Source: Pseudomonadota bacterium (GTDB lineage: Bacteria > Pseudomonadota > Gammaproteobacteria > Burkholderiales > Gallionellaceae). From it: a stretch of 64,000 nt of DNA. The notes under the pieces are model-generated. The model searched no databases, was not told the origin of the DNA, and saw nothing but the letters and a program-made list of their open reading frames with translations. The stretch is taken from the NCBI GenBank assembly GCA_021782365.1, contig JAJXVB010000006.1, forward strand, positions 62,001 through 126,000, written 5' to 3'. Shown piece after piece: positions 12,439 to 21,527 of the stretch. The number at the start of each line of letters is the position of its first letter. Position 1 is the first letter of the stretch. The position numbers and the translations under genes are program-made.

Positions 12439-13947
12439 TCATTTCCAGACATCCTTGTTCATGTCCATGCGGCGGTACTGGACCGCCTCCGCGATATGCC
12501 GGCGTTCGACGGTTTTTGAGTCTTCGAGATCAGCGATGCTGCGCGCGAGCCTCAATACGCGCTGATAGCCTCTGGCCGAAAGATCGAGACGCGCGATCGC
12601 GAGCTTCAGCAGCGCTTCCCCTTCCGCATCAGGCGTACAGAATTCTTCCGTCTCATTCACAGTGAGCTGCGCATTGCATTTGTTCTGTCGGACTATCTGC
12701 CTTACGCGCGCGGCTTCCACACGCTTCCGTATCGAAGCGCTTGCCTCGCCCTGAGTCTTGGATAGCAGATCATCCTCACGCACCTGGGGCACCTCGATCT
12801 GCATGTCGATTCGGTCCAGCAAAGGTCCTGAAATCCTGTTCCTATAGTGCGCGATCTGATCGGGCGTGCAGTGGCACTTTCCGCTGTAGTGACCGAGATA
12901 ACCGCATGGACAGGGATTCATCGCCGCGATCAGCTGAAACTTCGCCGGGAAGTCGGCCCTGTGCGCCGCGCGCGAGATGGTGATGCGTCCCGATTCCAGA
13001 GGCTCCCTCAGCGCCTCCAAAACGCCCCGTTCGAACTCTGGAAGTTCGTCCAAAAACAAAACGCCATGCAGCGCCATCGAAATTTCCCCCGGTCGCGGAT
13101 TGCTGCCGCCGCCGACCAGTGCGACGCTCGATGCGCTGTGGTGGGGCGCCCGATAGGGCCGCATCTTCCACCTGGACACATCGAAACTGCCGTCCAGGGA
13201 CTGCATCGCGGCGCTCTCCAGCGCCTCGTCATCCGTCATTTCCGGCAGGATGCCAGGGAAGCGCGCAGCCAGCATGGACTTCCCTGCGCCGGGCGGACCC
13301 ATCATCAGCACGCTATGACCGCCGGCCGCAGCGATTTCCAGCGCGCGCTTGACCTCTTCCTGCCCCTTCACCTCGCTCATGTCGGGATATTGCAGGGCCG
13401 CAACCTGCGGCTTGCCGGCATACGGCGCAATGACCTGACGTCCACTCAAGTGCGCCGCAACCTCCAGCAGGGTCTTTGCGGGATACACCCGAGCACCCTC
13501 CACGAGTGCGGCTTCCGGCGCGTTCATTTGAGGCAAGATGAAAGCCCGGCCCGATCCAGCAGCGCGATAGGTCATCGCAAGGGCGCCGCGTATCGGGCGC
13601 AGCTCCCCTGTCAATGCGAGCTCTCCCGCATATTCATAGCCTGCGAGTCTGCCTTGCGGAATTTGCCCGCTTGCGGCGAGTATGCCTAGCGCGATCGGCA
13701 GATCGTAGCGCGCACTCTCCTTGGGCAGGTCGGCAGGAGCAAGATTGACGGTGATGCGCCGGACGGGGAAGTCGAACTGGCAATTTTGCAGCGCGGCGCG
13801 AACGCGCTCGCGGCTTTCTTTGACCTCGGTCTCCGGGAGTCCTACGATGGTGAAGCTCGGCAAGCCGCCTGCCAGGTGCACCTCGACGGTGACCAGTTCG
13901 GCTTCCATGCCGGATAGTGCGCGGCTATAAAGCACCGAGAGGCCCAT
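12439..13947 (-). CDS. comM: ComM/YifB-family Mg-chelatase-like AAA+ ATPase
   Basis: A 502-residue protein of the YifB/ComM family, whose ComM member promotes branch migration during natural transformation. It has an N-terminal Lon-protease-like domain ([38 protein letters not shown]), a Walker A motif [20 protein letters not shown], Walker [21 protein letters not shown], and a C-terminal Mg-chelatase-like domain with [11 protein letters not shown] and the sensor-type [15 protein letters not shown]. The ATG at 13947 is preceded by AGGAA about eight bases away. A start at 14004 would run into ubiK. It sits between ubiK and metH on the same strand. Confidence 0.9.
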   Translation of the reverse strand: MGLSVLYSRALSGMEAELVTVEVHLAGGLPSFTIVGLPETEVKESRERVRAALQNCQFDFPVRRITVNLAPADLPKESARYDLPIALGILAASGQIPQGRLAGYEYAGELALTGELRPIRGALAMTYRAAGSGRAFILPQMNAPEAALVEGARVYPAKTLLEVAAHLSGRQVIAPYAGKPQVAALQYPDMSEVKGQEEVKRALEIAAAGGHSVLMMGPPGAGKSMLAARFPGILPEMTDDEALESAAMQSLDGSFDVSRWKMRPYRAPHHSASSVALVGGGSNPRPGEISMALHGVLFLDELPEFERGVLEALREPLESGRITISRAAHRADFPAKFQLIAAMNPCPCGYLGHYSGKCHCTPDQIAHYRNRISGPLLDRIDMQIEVPQVREDDLLSKTQGEASASIRKRVEAARVRQIVRQNKCNAQLTVNETEEFCTPDAEGEALLKLAIARLDLSARGYQRVLRLARSIADLEDSKTVERRHIAEAVQYRRMDMNKDVWK

Positions 13948-13957
13948 GGTTTCATTC

Positions 13958-14212
13958 CTAGGAAGCGGATGATCCGCCAGACTTGTCGCGCTCGAGCTCT
14001 GCAACGCGCGCTTCCAGCTCAGTAAGCTTCTCGCGGGTTCTCGAAAGCACCTGCGACTGTATGTCGAACTCCTCGCGAGTCACCAGATCAAGCTTGGAAA
14101 AACCTTGCGCCAGCAGGGCGCGCATGTTCTTCTCGAGATCCTTGGCCGGGCTGTTCCTGACGGCATCGTGCAGTTTGCCTGAAAGGTCTTCGAATATTTT
14201 TGCATTCAGCAT
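13958..14212 (-). CDS. ubiK: Ubiquinone biosynthesis accessory factor UbiK
   Basis: An 84-residue coiled-coil protein of the UbiK/YqiC (BMFP) family, which interacts with UbiJ and supports the soluble ubiquinone biosynthesis complex under aerobic conditions. The family core LDLVTREEFDIQSQVLSRTREKLTELEARVAEL is a long C-terminal helix, preceded by an amphipathic N-terminal region (MLNAKIFEDLSGKLHDAV). The start at 14212 has the ribosome-binding site GAGGAG. An ATG at 14248 would add 12 residues without support. Its stop lies 10 bases before the comM-like start. Confidence 0.88.
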   Translation of the reverse strand: MLNAKIFEDLSGKLHDAVRNSPAKDLEKNMRALLAQGFSKLDLVTREEFDIQSQVLSRTREKLTELEARVAELERDKSGGSSAS

Positions 14213-14247
14213 GATGATCTCCTCGTTATGATATGGCGAGTTTAACA

Positions 14248-14282
14248 TTCCGGACCGGTCAGCCTTGCTTTTCGGTCCGGAA
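14248..14282 (-). terminator. Hairpin downstream of torF1
   Basis: A 10-bp perfect inverted repeat (TTCCGGACCG at 14248-14257, CGGTCCGGAA at 14273-14282) with a 15-base loop lies just past the torF1 stop and ahead of ubiK. There is no clear T-run on the minus strand, so termination is likely but not certain. It may insulate ubiK from the nitrogen-linked porin gene. Confidence 0.5.
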
Positions 14283-14292
14283 ATCCATGCGC

Positions 14293-15075
14293 TCAGAATG
14301 TCCTTGCGATGGAGGCAACGACCACCCCCTTGCCCAGATTCTTGCCAAGTACGGTATATGCAGCCGCCGCGTTGGTCTTGCTATAAGCCACACCCACCAC
14401 ATAACCGCTGAAGTCCTTGCTTACCCCCAACTTGTAGTCATCGTAACTTAGCGCAGTCGGGCCGCTGCCGGCGTACTGACCCTTGTAATCCTGCCTTCCA
14501 TAGTGCGCGCCCAGCGTGAGCCCTGTGTCTTCGATCGGGTAGTTGGCGCTGAGATCGATATAGTCTGTTCCTCTGGCATCCGCCACGCCGAAAGTGTTGC
14601 CCAGGCTGTAGGAATACTTGAGCGATATCCACTTCCAGCCGATCAAACCGTATACCTCGTTTGTGTCGGCCTTGGCTGCGCCCGCCGCAAAGGTGGCTGG
14701 ATAGCTGCCCGGATAGTTGTAGCGCAGGAATCCCACGTCATAGTTGAAATCTGTCGCAAAGCTATTCTTGAAGCCGAAATAAGTATCAAGTTCCAGCCCC
14801 GCATTGTTCGCCCCTGCAGTTCCGCCAGATGCGGTGTAGGTATCGCCAAGCCAGCTGATGCTCGATCCCCATGCTCCCACATAGAATCCGCTGGAATGCG
14901 CATAGTCGAACCCGCCTTGCAGGGCTGGCTTGCCGCCTGTCTGGGAAATGCCGCGATAAAGATAGTTGCTCGTCAGGCTTACATTTGCGGAAAACGGCCC
15001 TTCTTCCGCATAGGCAGGCAGTTCCGCACAGATTCCCAGACAAGCCAACGCCAGCAATTTTTTCTTACTCAACAT
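14293..15075 (-). CDS. TorF-family putative outer-membrane porin (copy 1)
   Basis: A 260-residue secreted beta-barrel-type protein of the TorF/TIGR02001 family. The signal peptide MLSKKKLLALACLGICAELP ends in AYA-EE. The mature start SANVSLTSNYLYRGISQTGG is the family hallmark, and alternating hydrophobic strands run to a C-terminal aromatic (IARTF), as expected for outer-membrane insertion. It is divergent from a second copy at 15348 and very similar along most of its length, sharing a 65-bp identical DNA run. I find no sigma-54 element facing this way, so its control may differ from copy 2. The transported compound is unknown. Confidence 0.82.
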   Translation of the reverse strand: MLSKKKLLALACLGICAELPAYAEEGPFSANVSLTSNYLYRGISQTGGKPALQGGFDYAHSSGFYVGAWGSSISWLGDTYTASGGTAGANNAGLELDTYFGFKNSFATDFNYDVGFLRYNYPGSYPATFAAGAAKADTNEVYGLIGWKWISLKYSYSLGNTFGVADARGTDYIDLSANYPIEDTGLTLGAHYGRQDYKGQYAGSGPTALSYDDYKLGVSKDFSGYVVGVAYSKTNAAAAYTVLGKNLGKGVVVASIARTF

Positions 15076-15173
15076 AACTCTCTCTCCCTAAAATTTTTGT
15101 TTGACCCTGTTTACGCAGGATTCGCAAGTGTAGCAAAAAACCGCATAAGCGTGATGGATAGCATGCGAGTGCA

Positions 15174-15190
15174 TGCACGATACCGGTGCA
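15174..15190. promoter_or_regulatory. NtrC-type enhancer site
   Basis: The sequence TGCAC-N7-GTGCA, a perfect match to the NtrC dyad TGCACy-N5-rGTGCA, lies about 125 bases upstream of the predicted start of transcription of torF2-glnK-amtB, a usual enhancer distance. Further GGTGC/GCACC half-sites occur at 15216-15232, and an overlapping GTGCATGCAC at 15169-15178. The ntrC gene itself is at the left edge of the window. Confidence 0.72.
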
Positions 15191-15281
15191 CCCGCCGATC
15201 GACGCGCCTTACATTGGTGCAAGAATCGCACCGCATTGGCAAACATGTTTTTAACTTACTGTTTATATTTAAAAATAAAAC

Positions 15282-15298
15282 TGGCACGCATCCTGCTT
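15282..15298 (+). promoter_or_regulatory. Sigma-54 (-24/-12) promoter of torF2-glnK-amtB
   Basis: TGGCACGCATCCTGCTT carries the invariant GG-N10-GC and matches the RpoN consensus TGGCACG-N4-TTGCw at all but one position (CTGCT for TTGCT). The next gene in this direction is torF2 at 15348, giving a leader of about 40 bases. An NtrC-type site lies upstream at 15174. Confidence 0.82.
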
Positions 15299-15347
15299 AA
15301 CAGACCGTGCAGGAACTTCATTTTTCACTCAAAAGAAAGGAAACATC

Positions 15348-16512
<1,165 letters not shown>

Positions 16513-16522
16513 GGAGATAGAA

Positions 16523-18043
16523 ATGAAAAAGCTAATCGCTTCATTCATGCTGCTGGCCATGTTATGTGGCCTGACAGCACCCACCTTCGCGGACGAGGCG
16601 GCCTCAGCCCCGGCAGCGACGGTCGCCGCCTCGGCACCCGAAGCAGCCCCAGCAGCTGCGGCTCCCGCACCAGATGCTGCCGCACCAGCACCCAAGTGCG
16701 GCGACAAGGGCTTCGACTGCAACAAAGGCGACGTCGCCTGGATGATGACATCGACCGCATTCGTGCTGTTCATGACCGTACCCGGGCTGGCCTTGTTCTA
16801 TGCTGGCATGGTGCGCAAGAAGAACGCGTTGTCCACCGTGATGCAGAGTTTCGCAATTTTCTGCGTGATCGGCGTGCTCTGGGTGATCTACGGCTACAGC
16901 GCCGCATTCACTGCAGGACATGATGGCAGCATCCTGTCGCCTTTCATCGGATCATTGGACAAGCTTTTCATGGCAGGTGACGATCCGACGACAGCGGTCG
17001 CCTCAACCTTCAGCAAGGGGCAATATCTCCCTGACTATGTGTATGCGATGTTCCAGCTGACCTTTGCCGCGATCACGGTCGCTTTGATCACTGGCGGCTT
17101 TGCCGAGCGCTTCAAGTTCTCGTCGATGATCATCTTCAGCGTGCTCTGGTTCACCTTCGCCTATCTGCCGATCGCACACATGGTCTGGTACTGGGATGGT
17201 CCCGATGCCTATACATCGGCCAAGGCAGCTGATCTCGCGAACAGCCACGGAGGCTTCCTCTTCCAGAAGGGCGCGCTTGACTTCGCAGGCGGAACCGTGG
17301 TGCACATCAACTCCGGTATCGCGGCTCTGGTTGCTGCGCTGATGCTTGGCCCACGCAAGGGGTACGGCAAGATCGCGATGGCTCCTCACAGCCTGATGAT
17401 GACTGCAATCGGCACCGGTATGCTGTGGATGGGCTGGTTCGGCTTCAACGCAGGTTCCGCGCTGGAAGCCACGGGCGCAGCAGGTCTCGCATTCTTCAAC
17501 ACGCTGTTCGGTGTTGCAGTTTCGGGTGTTGTCTGGATGCTGCTCGAGTGGATGCTCAAGGGCAAGCCCAGCCTTCTGGGTGTATGTTCCGGCATCGTCG
17601 CAGGCCTGGTTGCAATCACACCGGCTGCAGGATTTGTCGGCGCAGCCGGCGCACTGGTGATCTGCACCATCGCTCCCATTGTGTGCTACTTCGCAGTCAC
17701 CAAGGTCAAGCACTGGCTGGGATATGACGATTCGCTCGACACCTTCGGCGTGCACTGCGTGGGCGGCATCATCGGCTCCATCGGCACCGGCATATTCGTC
17801 AACCCCAAGCTTGGCGGAACGGGCGTATACGACTATGTCGCAAACAAGGTCGGCGATTTCGATGCGACTGCACAGATCATCTCGCAGCTCTGGGATGTCG
17901 GCATAACCCTCGCATGGTCCGCCTTCGTGGCCTTCGTGATCCTGTATGTCCTGAAGAAGACCATCGGCATCCGCGCAAGCGACGAGGCACAGGAAGAGGG
18001 TCTCGATCTGGCCGATCACGGCGAGAAGGCATACGACCTTTAA
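16523..18043 (+). CDS. amtB: Ammonium transporter
   Basis: A 506-residue Amt/Rh channel with a cleavable signal peptide (MKKLIASFMLLAMLCGLTAP, TFA-DE) and an unusually long Ala/Pro-rich stretch of about 40 residues before a Cys-containing segment (KCGDKGFDCNKGDVAWMM). Eleven helices follow. The twin-histidine pore residues are in FAGGTVVHINSGIAALVAAL and DTFGVHCVGGIIGSIGTGIF. AAGGAG lies six bases before the ATG at 16523. An earlier in-frame ATG at 16487 lies inside glnK and lacks a signal peptide. The glnK-amtB pairing is conserved. A strong terminator follows at 18082. Confidence 0.95.
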   Translation: MKKLIASFMLLAMLCGLTAPTFADEAASAPAATVAASAPEAAPAAAAPAPDAAAPAPKCGDKGFDCNKGDVAWMMTSTAFVLFMTVPGLALFYAGMVRKKNALSTVMQSFAIFCVIGVLWVIYGYSAAFTAGHDGSILSPFIGSLDKLFMAGDDPTTAVASTFSKGQYLPDYVYAMFQLTFAAITVALITGGFAERFKFSSMIIFSVLWFTFAYLPIAHMVWYWDGPDAYTSAKAADLANSHGGFLFQKGALDFAGGTVVHINSGIAALVAALMLGPRKGYGKIAMAPHSLMMTAIGTGMLWMGWFGFNAGSALEATGAAGLAFFNTLFGVAVSGVVWMLLEWMLKGKPSLLGVCSGIVAGLVAITPAAGFVGAAGALVICTIAPIVCYFAVTKVKHWLGYDDSLDTFGVHCVGGIIGSIGTGIFVNPKLGGTGVYDYVANKVGDFDATAQIISQLWDVGITLAWSAFVAFVILYVLKKTIGIRASDEAQEEGLDLADHGEKAYDL

Positions 18044-18081
18044 TCAAGAACTCCTCTGGAACCTGCCTGGTTCCATTTTCA

Positions 18082-18105
18082 GGGCACCGCAAGGTGCCCT
18101 TTTTT
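18082..18105 (+). terminator. Intrinsic terminator after amtB
   Basis: A 7-bp perfect stem GGGCACC / GGTGCCC with the tetraloop GCAA is followed directly by six T residues. A second small hairpin (GGAACC / GGTTCC) lies just ahead at 18058-18074. Together they end the torF2-glnK-amtB transcript. Confidence 0.93.
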
Positions 18106-18185
18106 ATCCCAACATTCAGCCTGAAATTAAAATATTGTAATATTCACACTTTTTTTCTGTGGCGTATTAAATTCGCACATCGCTC

Positions 18186-18212
18186 TAAAGAATTTCCGGG
18201 GATGGCCGCTAT
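18186..18212 (+). promoter_or_regulatory. Sigma-28 (FliA) promoter of the chemoreceptor gene
   Basis: TAAAGAAT, an 11-base spacer, then GCCGCTAT matches the flagellar sigma-28 consensus TAAAGTTT-N11-GCCGATAA closely, including spacing. It lies 31 bases ahead of the chemoreceptor ATG, which implies co-expression with late flagellar genes. Confidence 0.85.
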
Positions 18213-18243
18213 ACCTTAAACCTCGCAGACAAAAAGGATACTC

Positions 18244-19851
18244 ATGAACACCAACACGAGCATCGCCACCAAGGTCCGTTGGCTAGTCCAGTCCGTTTTG
18301 CTGCTGATCAGCATCGCCGTCGCAATCTCGTTTTACGTGATAGAGCAGAAGAATATTCATCAGGCCGAAAAGGACAAGATAGAATCGCTTGCCGACGGTG
18401 TCATCAACGGTGCGAACATGCTGATGCTAAACGGCATCATCAGCGACCCCGAACAGAGGAAACTCTTCATCAAGAAGATGGGTTCCAGCGAGAACGTCAA
18501 GTCCCTGAGGCTGATACGAAACAAGCTGGTGCAAAAACAATTCGGCCAGGGCCTGCCCGAAGAACAGCCCGCGGACGAAGACGAAATCCGCGCGCTGGAA
18601 GATGGAAAGCCTTTCTTCAAGGAGGAGGGAAACATCTATCACGGCATCGTTCCATACACGGAGAGCAAGAACTTCAGGGGCACCAACTGCCTGATGTGCC
18701 ATGAAGTGCCAGAGGGCTACCACAACGGTGCCTCGGTGGTCGATCTCGACGTCACCGCCAACAACGAAAAGCTCAAAAGACTCGCGTGGATATCGATCGC
18801 GGTGATCATCGCGACCCAGGTGCTGCTTACCCTGCTCATCAACTACATCCTGCACAGGTTCGTGTCCAAGCCTGCAGGGCGCTTGCAGGCTGCGATCGCG
18901 GAAATCAGCAAGACAGGCGACTTTACGCGCCGTGTGGAGGTGAGCGGCAACGATGAAATCGGACAAACGGCTCGATCATTCAATTCGCTGATGGAAAGCC
19001 TGCGGAAGGCATTCGGCGACATACACGACGGAATCAGGAAGGTGGCGGACTCATCGCACTCCCTGTCATCCTCATCGCAGCAGGTTGCAAGTAGCTCGAG
19101 CAGCCAGAGCGATGCCGCCTCCGCCATGGCCGCAACGGTAGAACAGGTGACTGTCAGCATTGCGCATGTCTCCGAAGGCGCCAAGGATGCATTGAGAATC
19201 TCAAGGGATTCGAGCGAACGCTCCGAACGCGGAGGCGAAATCATCCACCGCGCCGCCGAAGAGATGATGAAGATCGCCGACACCGTGCGCCAGACTTCGG
19301 GCTCCATCGAAAATCTCGGCGAACAGTCGAATCAGATATCCGCCATCGTGAACGTGATCAAGGAGATTGCCGACCAGACCAACCTGCTCGCGCTCAATGC
19401 GGCGATCGAGGCAGCTCGCGCAGGAGAACAGGGAAGAGGATTTGCCGTGGTTGCGGACGAGGTGCGCAAGCTCGCAGAGCGCACGGCCAAGTCCACCCAG
19501 GAAATCACCGGCATGATCTCCGTCATGCAGAATTCCTCGCAGGCTGCGGTTGCAAAGATGGCCGCCATGGTCAATCAGGTCGATGAGGGTGTTGCCCTGG
19601 CCAAGCAGGCTGGGGATGCGATCATCCAGATCAAGATGGAATCAGGAGATGTCACGAATACCGTGGAGGATATTTCCGAAGCCCTGGTGGAGCAGAGCAA
19701 GGCCAGCCAGGACATCGCCGCGCAGATCGAAAAAGTATCCCAAATGATAGAAATGAACAGCGCTTCGGCGGAACAGACCGCCCTTGCCGCAACAAGCCTC
19801 GAATCTCTGGCGGAAGAGATGCACGCCACCGTCAGCAAATTCAAGGTTTGA
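18244..19851 (+). CDS. Methyl-accepting chemotaxis protein with periplasmic heme-c motif
   Basis: A 535-residue chemoreceptor. The first membrane helix spans about residues 14-33, the periplasmic sensor 34-180, and the second helix 181-203, followed by HAMP (about 204-256) and a cytoplasmic signalling domain whose tip reads [20 protein letters not shown]. The sensor contains CLMCH (residues 149-153, bases 18688-18702), a CxxCH heme-c attachment site, within [19 protein letters not shown]. Heme-c chemoreceptors are known in Geobacter and Desulfovibrio (DcrA). A redox or gas-ligand sensor is therefore likely, but unproven here. No C-terminal NWETF-like tether for CheR/CheB is present. AAGGAT precedes the ATG, and a sigma-28 promoter lies at 18186. 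Confidence 0.9.
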   Translation: MNTNTSIATKVRWLVQSVLLLISIAVAISFYVIEQKNIHQAEKDKIESLADGVINGANMLMLNGIISDPEQRKLFIKKMGSSENVKSLRLIRNKLVQKQFGQGLPEEQPADEDEIRALEDGKPFFKEEGNIYHGIVPYTESKNFRGTNCLMCHEVPEGYHNGASVVDLDVTANNEKLKRLAWISIAVIIATQVLLTLLINYILHRFVSKPAGRLQAAIAEISKTGDFTRRVEVSGNDEIGQTARSFNSLMESLRKAFGDIHDGIRKVADSSHSLSSSSQQVASSSSSQSDAASAMAATVEQVTVSIAHVSEGAKDALRISRDSSERSERGGEIIHRAAEEMMKIADTVRQTSGSIENLGEQSNQISAIVNVIKEIADQTNLLALNAAIEAARAGEQGRGFAVVADEVRKLAERTAKSTQEITGMISVMQNSSQAAVAKMAAMVNQVDEGVALAKQAGDAIIQIKMESGDVTNTVEDISEALVEQSKASQDIAAQIEKVSQMIEMNSASAEQTALAATSLESLAEEMHATVSKFKV

Positions 19852-19938
19852 CGCATCGCAACAAAGCTTTTCTGCCGGGCGCACCATCAGGGGTAGCGAA
19901 GAATACCGAAAGTTTGTATCCTTCCATCGAGATCAGAA

Positions 19939-19955
19939 GCGGTTTGCCAAACCGC
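19939..19955. other. Small inverted repeat ahead of usp
   Basis: GCGGTTT-GCC-AAACCGC forms a 7-bp stem with a 3-base loop, between the chemoreceptor stop and the universal stress gene. It has no T-run. It could be an operator for usp or a weak terminator for the chemoreceptor. Nothing else is visible in 19852-20026 apart from a ribosome-binding site. Confidence 0.3.
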
Positions 19956-20026
19956 CGCGCTGGTCTTGAATTATAGAACTTCCTGGAACCGGCTGATTTG
20001 CAGCTCAATCAAGAAAGAGGGGCATC

Positions 20027-20473
20027 ATGTACAAGCACATACTGGTGGCGATAGACGGCAGCGCAACTTCCGAGCAGGCGCTGGAAGAGGCGATCAATCT
20101 CGCAAAAGACCAGCATGCAAGGCTAAAAATCGTATACACCGTTGATGATGCCAGCATCTTCACCGCCGCCGATGTCCCGGACGCCGTCGGCATAGAACAA
20201 TCCTGGATAGAGGCCGGCAACAAGATACTGGATAAGGCCAGGAAGAAGGCTGAAGCCGCCGGGGTCGAGATTGAGACAAAGCTGCTGCAGACCGACATCA
20301 TGGGAGAGAAGATCCCGGATGCGATCGTGAGCGAGGCAAAGACATGGCCGGCCGACCTTCTGGTCGCAGGAACCCATGGACGCCGTGGACTCGCTCATCT
20401 GCTGATGGGCAGCGTCGCAGAGGGCATCGTCAGAAGCAGCCCCGTGCCGCTTCTGCTGGTTCGCCGGAAATGA
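20027..20473 (+). CDS. Universal stress protein, UspA family
   Basis: A 148-residue single-domain Usp protein. It begins YKHILVAIDGSATSEQALEE and ends with the nucleotide-binding motif VAGTHGRRGLAHLLMGSVAEGIVRSSPVPLLLVR, i.e. the G-2x-G-9x-G(S/T) pattern of ATP-binding members. Such proteins respond to energy or oxidative stress and their partners vary. AAAGAGGGG precedes the ATG. It stands alone: the next gene is convergent, with four bases between the stops. Confidence 0.9.
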   Translation: MYKHILVAIDGSATSEQALEEAINLAKDQHARLKIVYTVDDASIFTAADVPDAVGIEQSWIEAGNKILDKARKKAEAAGVEIETKLLQTDIMGEKIPDAIVSEAKTWPADLLVAGTHGRRGLAHLLMGSVAEGIVRSSPVPLLLVRRK

Positions 20474-20477
20474 TCCG

Positions 20478-21419
20478 CTAGTTACCGAACCAGAACGAAC
20501 TGCCTTTCATCAGGAATTCCACATAAGGCATGTAGTGCGACCCGTCGCACGAAAAGGTCAGACTGATCGTGCCGTTATAGATGTTGATCGAGGCCGTGCG
20601 CAGATAGAAGGTCGCATCCGACATGCGCAGCGATTTCATCGTGGCCAGTATCCTCTGAATCTCCTCCTTGGGAATCTCCGCGTCAAGAGGATAATCGCGA
20701 CGGGGGAAGATCAGGCAGATGTCAGGATCGGTCAGCGCATCCTGTTCAAGCAAACGGTAGCGGTATGGATCATCCACCGTCCAGATCGTCACCCTGCTGC
20801 TTGAAAAATGCAGCATGCACTGGAACACGCCTCGCTCGGTCAACAGCTCTTCCAGTATCGGCATGGTCAGATCGAAGCTCTTGTCCATCGCGCTTTCGAC
20901 CCTGGACTGCATGAAAACGGTATTCCTGATCGCCTGGTCGCCCTTGAGCTGCCGCCAGTACCCGGGCTCATCATAAAGCCCGGATGTCACCGGCAGGTTC
21001 CGCAAGTCGAAGTCCGCCCCGATGTAGCCCAGCATCTCGTCATCCCTCTTCACGACCTGAAGCGCCGTCAAGGAAGGCCGGCGATCGCGCAGGCTGATGT
21101 AGGCATCCGATAGCAGGAATCCCCAGGGCGGCATCGCCTCCTTCATATAAGGCCGCTGAGACCGATCTCTTCCAAAATGCGACAGATCGTATCCGTCCTT
21201 TCCCACATTGTCGCTGATCTGGCAGCCATTGCTGTCCAGGCAATACAGGAAATCGCAGTGCGGGATCGTTGAGAACTCTTCTTCCATCACCTCATTCAGA
21301 CGCTCGCGGTTACCCCATGCGGGAAGGCATTTCTCCACGAGTTGCGCCATAGGTTCATGCAGCCGCTTTCCCAATTCCTCGCGCTGCAGATAGATGCTTT
21401 CTTTCCAGGATTTTTCCAT
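20478..21419 (-). CDS. Cytoplasmic PDC/Cache-type sensor-domain protein
   Basis: A 313-residue protein without signal peptide, membrane helix or recognisable output domain. Residues about 30-170 resemble a PDC/Cache ligand-binding domain: FSTIPHCDFLYCLDSNGCQI, then GRDRSQRPYMKEA, LLSDAYISLRDRRPSLTALQ and GYIGADFDLRNLP. The rest (about 170-313) forms a second domain that I cannot assign, with alternating strands such as ATFYLRTASINIYNGTISLT. I chose the ATG at 21419 (MEKSWKESIYLQREELGKRL). Upstream residues look non-coding. It is divergent from the EAL-CBS-GGDEF gene with a 108-base gap, and may supply ligand sensing to it. That link is inference. Confidence 0.7.
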   Translation of the reverse strand: MEKSWKESIYLQREELGKRLHEPMAQLVEKCLPAWGNRERLNEVMEEEFSTIPHCDFLYCLDSNGCQISDNVGKDGYDLSHFGRDRSQRPYMKEAMPPWGFLLSDAYISLRDRRPSLTALQVVKRDDEMLGYIGADFDLRNLPVTSGLYDEPGYWRQLKGDQAIRNTVFMQSRVESAMDKSFDLTMPILEELLTERGVFQCMLHFSSSRVTIWTVDDPYRYRLLEQDALTDPDICLIFPRRDYPLDAEIPKEEIQRILATMKSLRMSDATFYLRTASINIYNGTISLTFSCDGSHYMPYVEFLMKGSSFWFGN

Positions 21420-21527
21420 GTTTTGATGACAACTCGAAAAATAAAAAGTTTCCACTCCGCATGTCATATACCTGTCACAACGGTGCACTATTGTACGCCG
21501 CGTATAAAACCGTGAAGAGACAAAATC

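Noticed and set aside
12396..12440. Cobalamin or SAM riboswitch in front of metH
   Set aside because: Only about 45 bases separate metH from the comM-like stop, too few for either aptamer, and no consensus elements are seen.
15076..15170. Possible sigma-54 promoter facing torF1 (TTTTTTGCTA and CTTGCG on the minus strand)
   Set aside because: No GG lies ten bases before either GC, so the essential -24/-12 spacing is not met.
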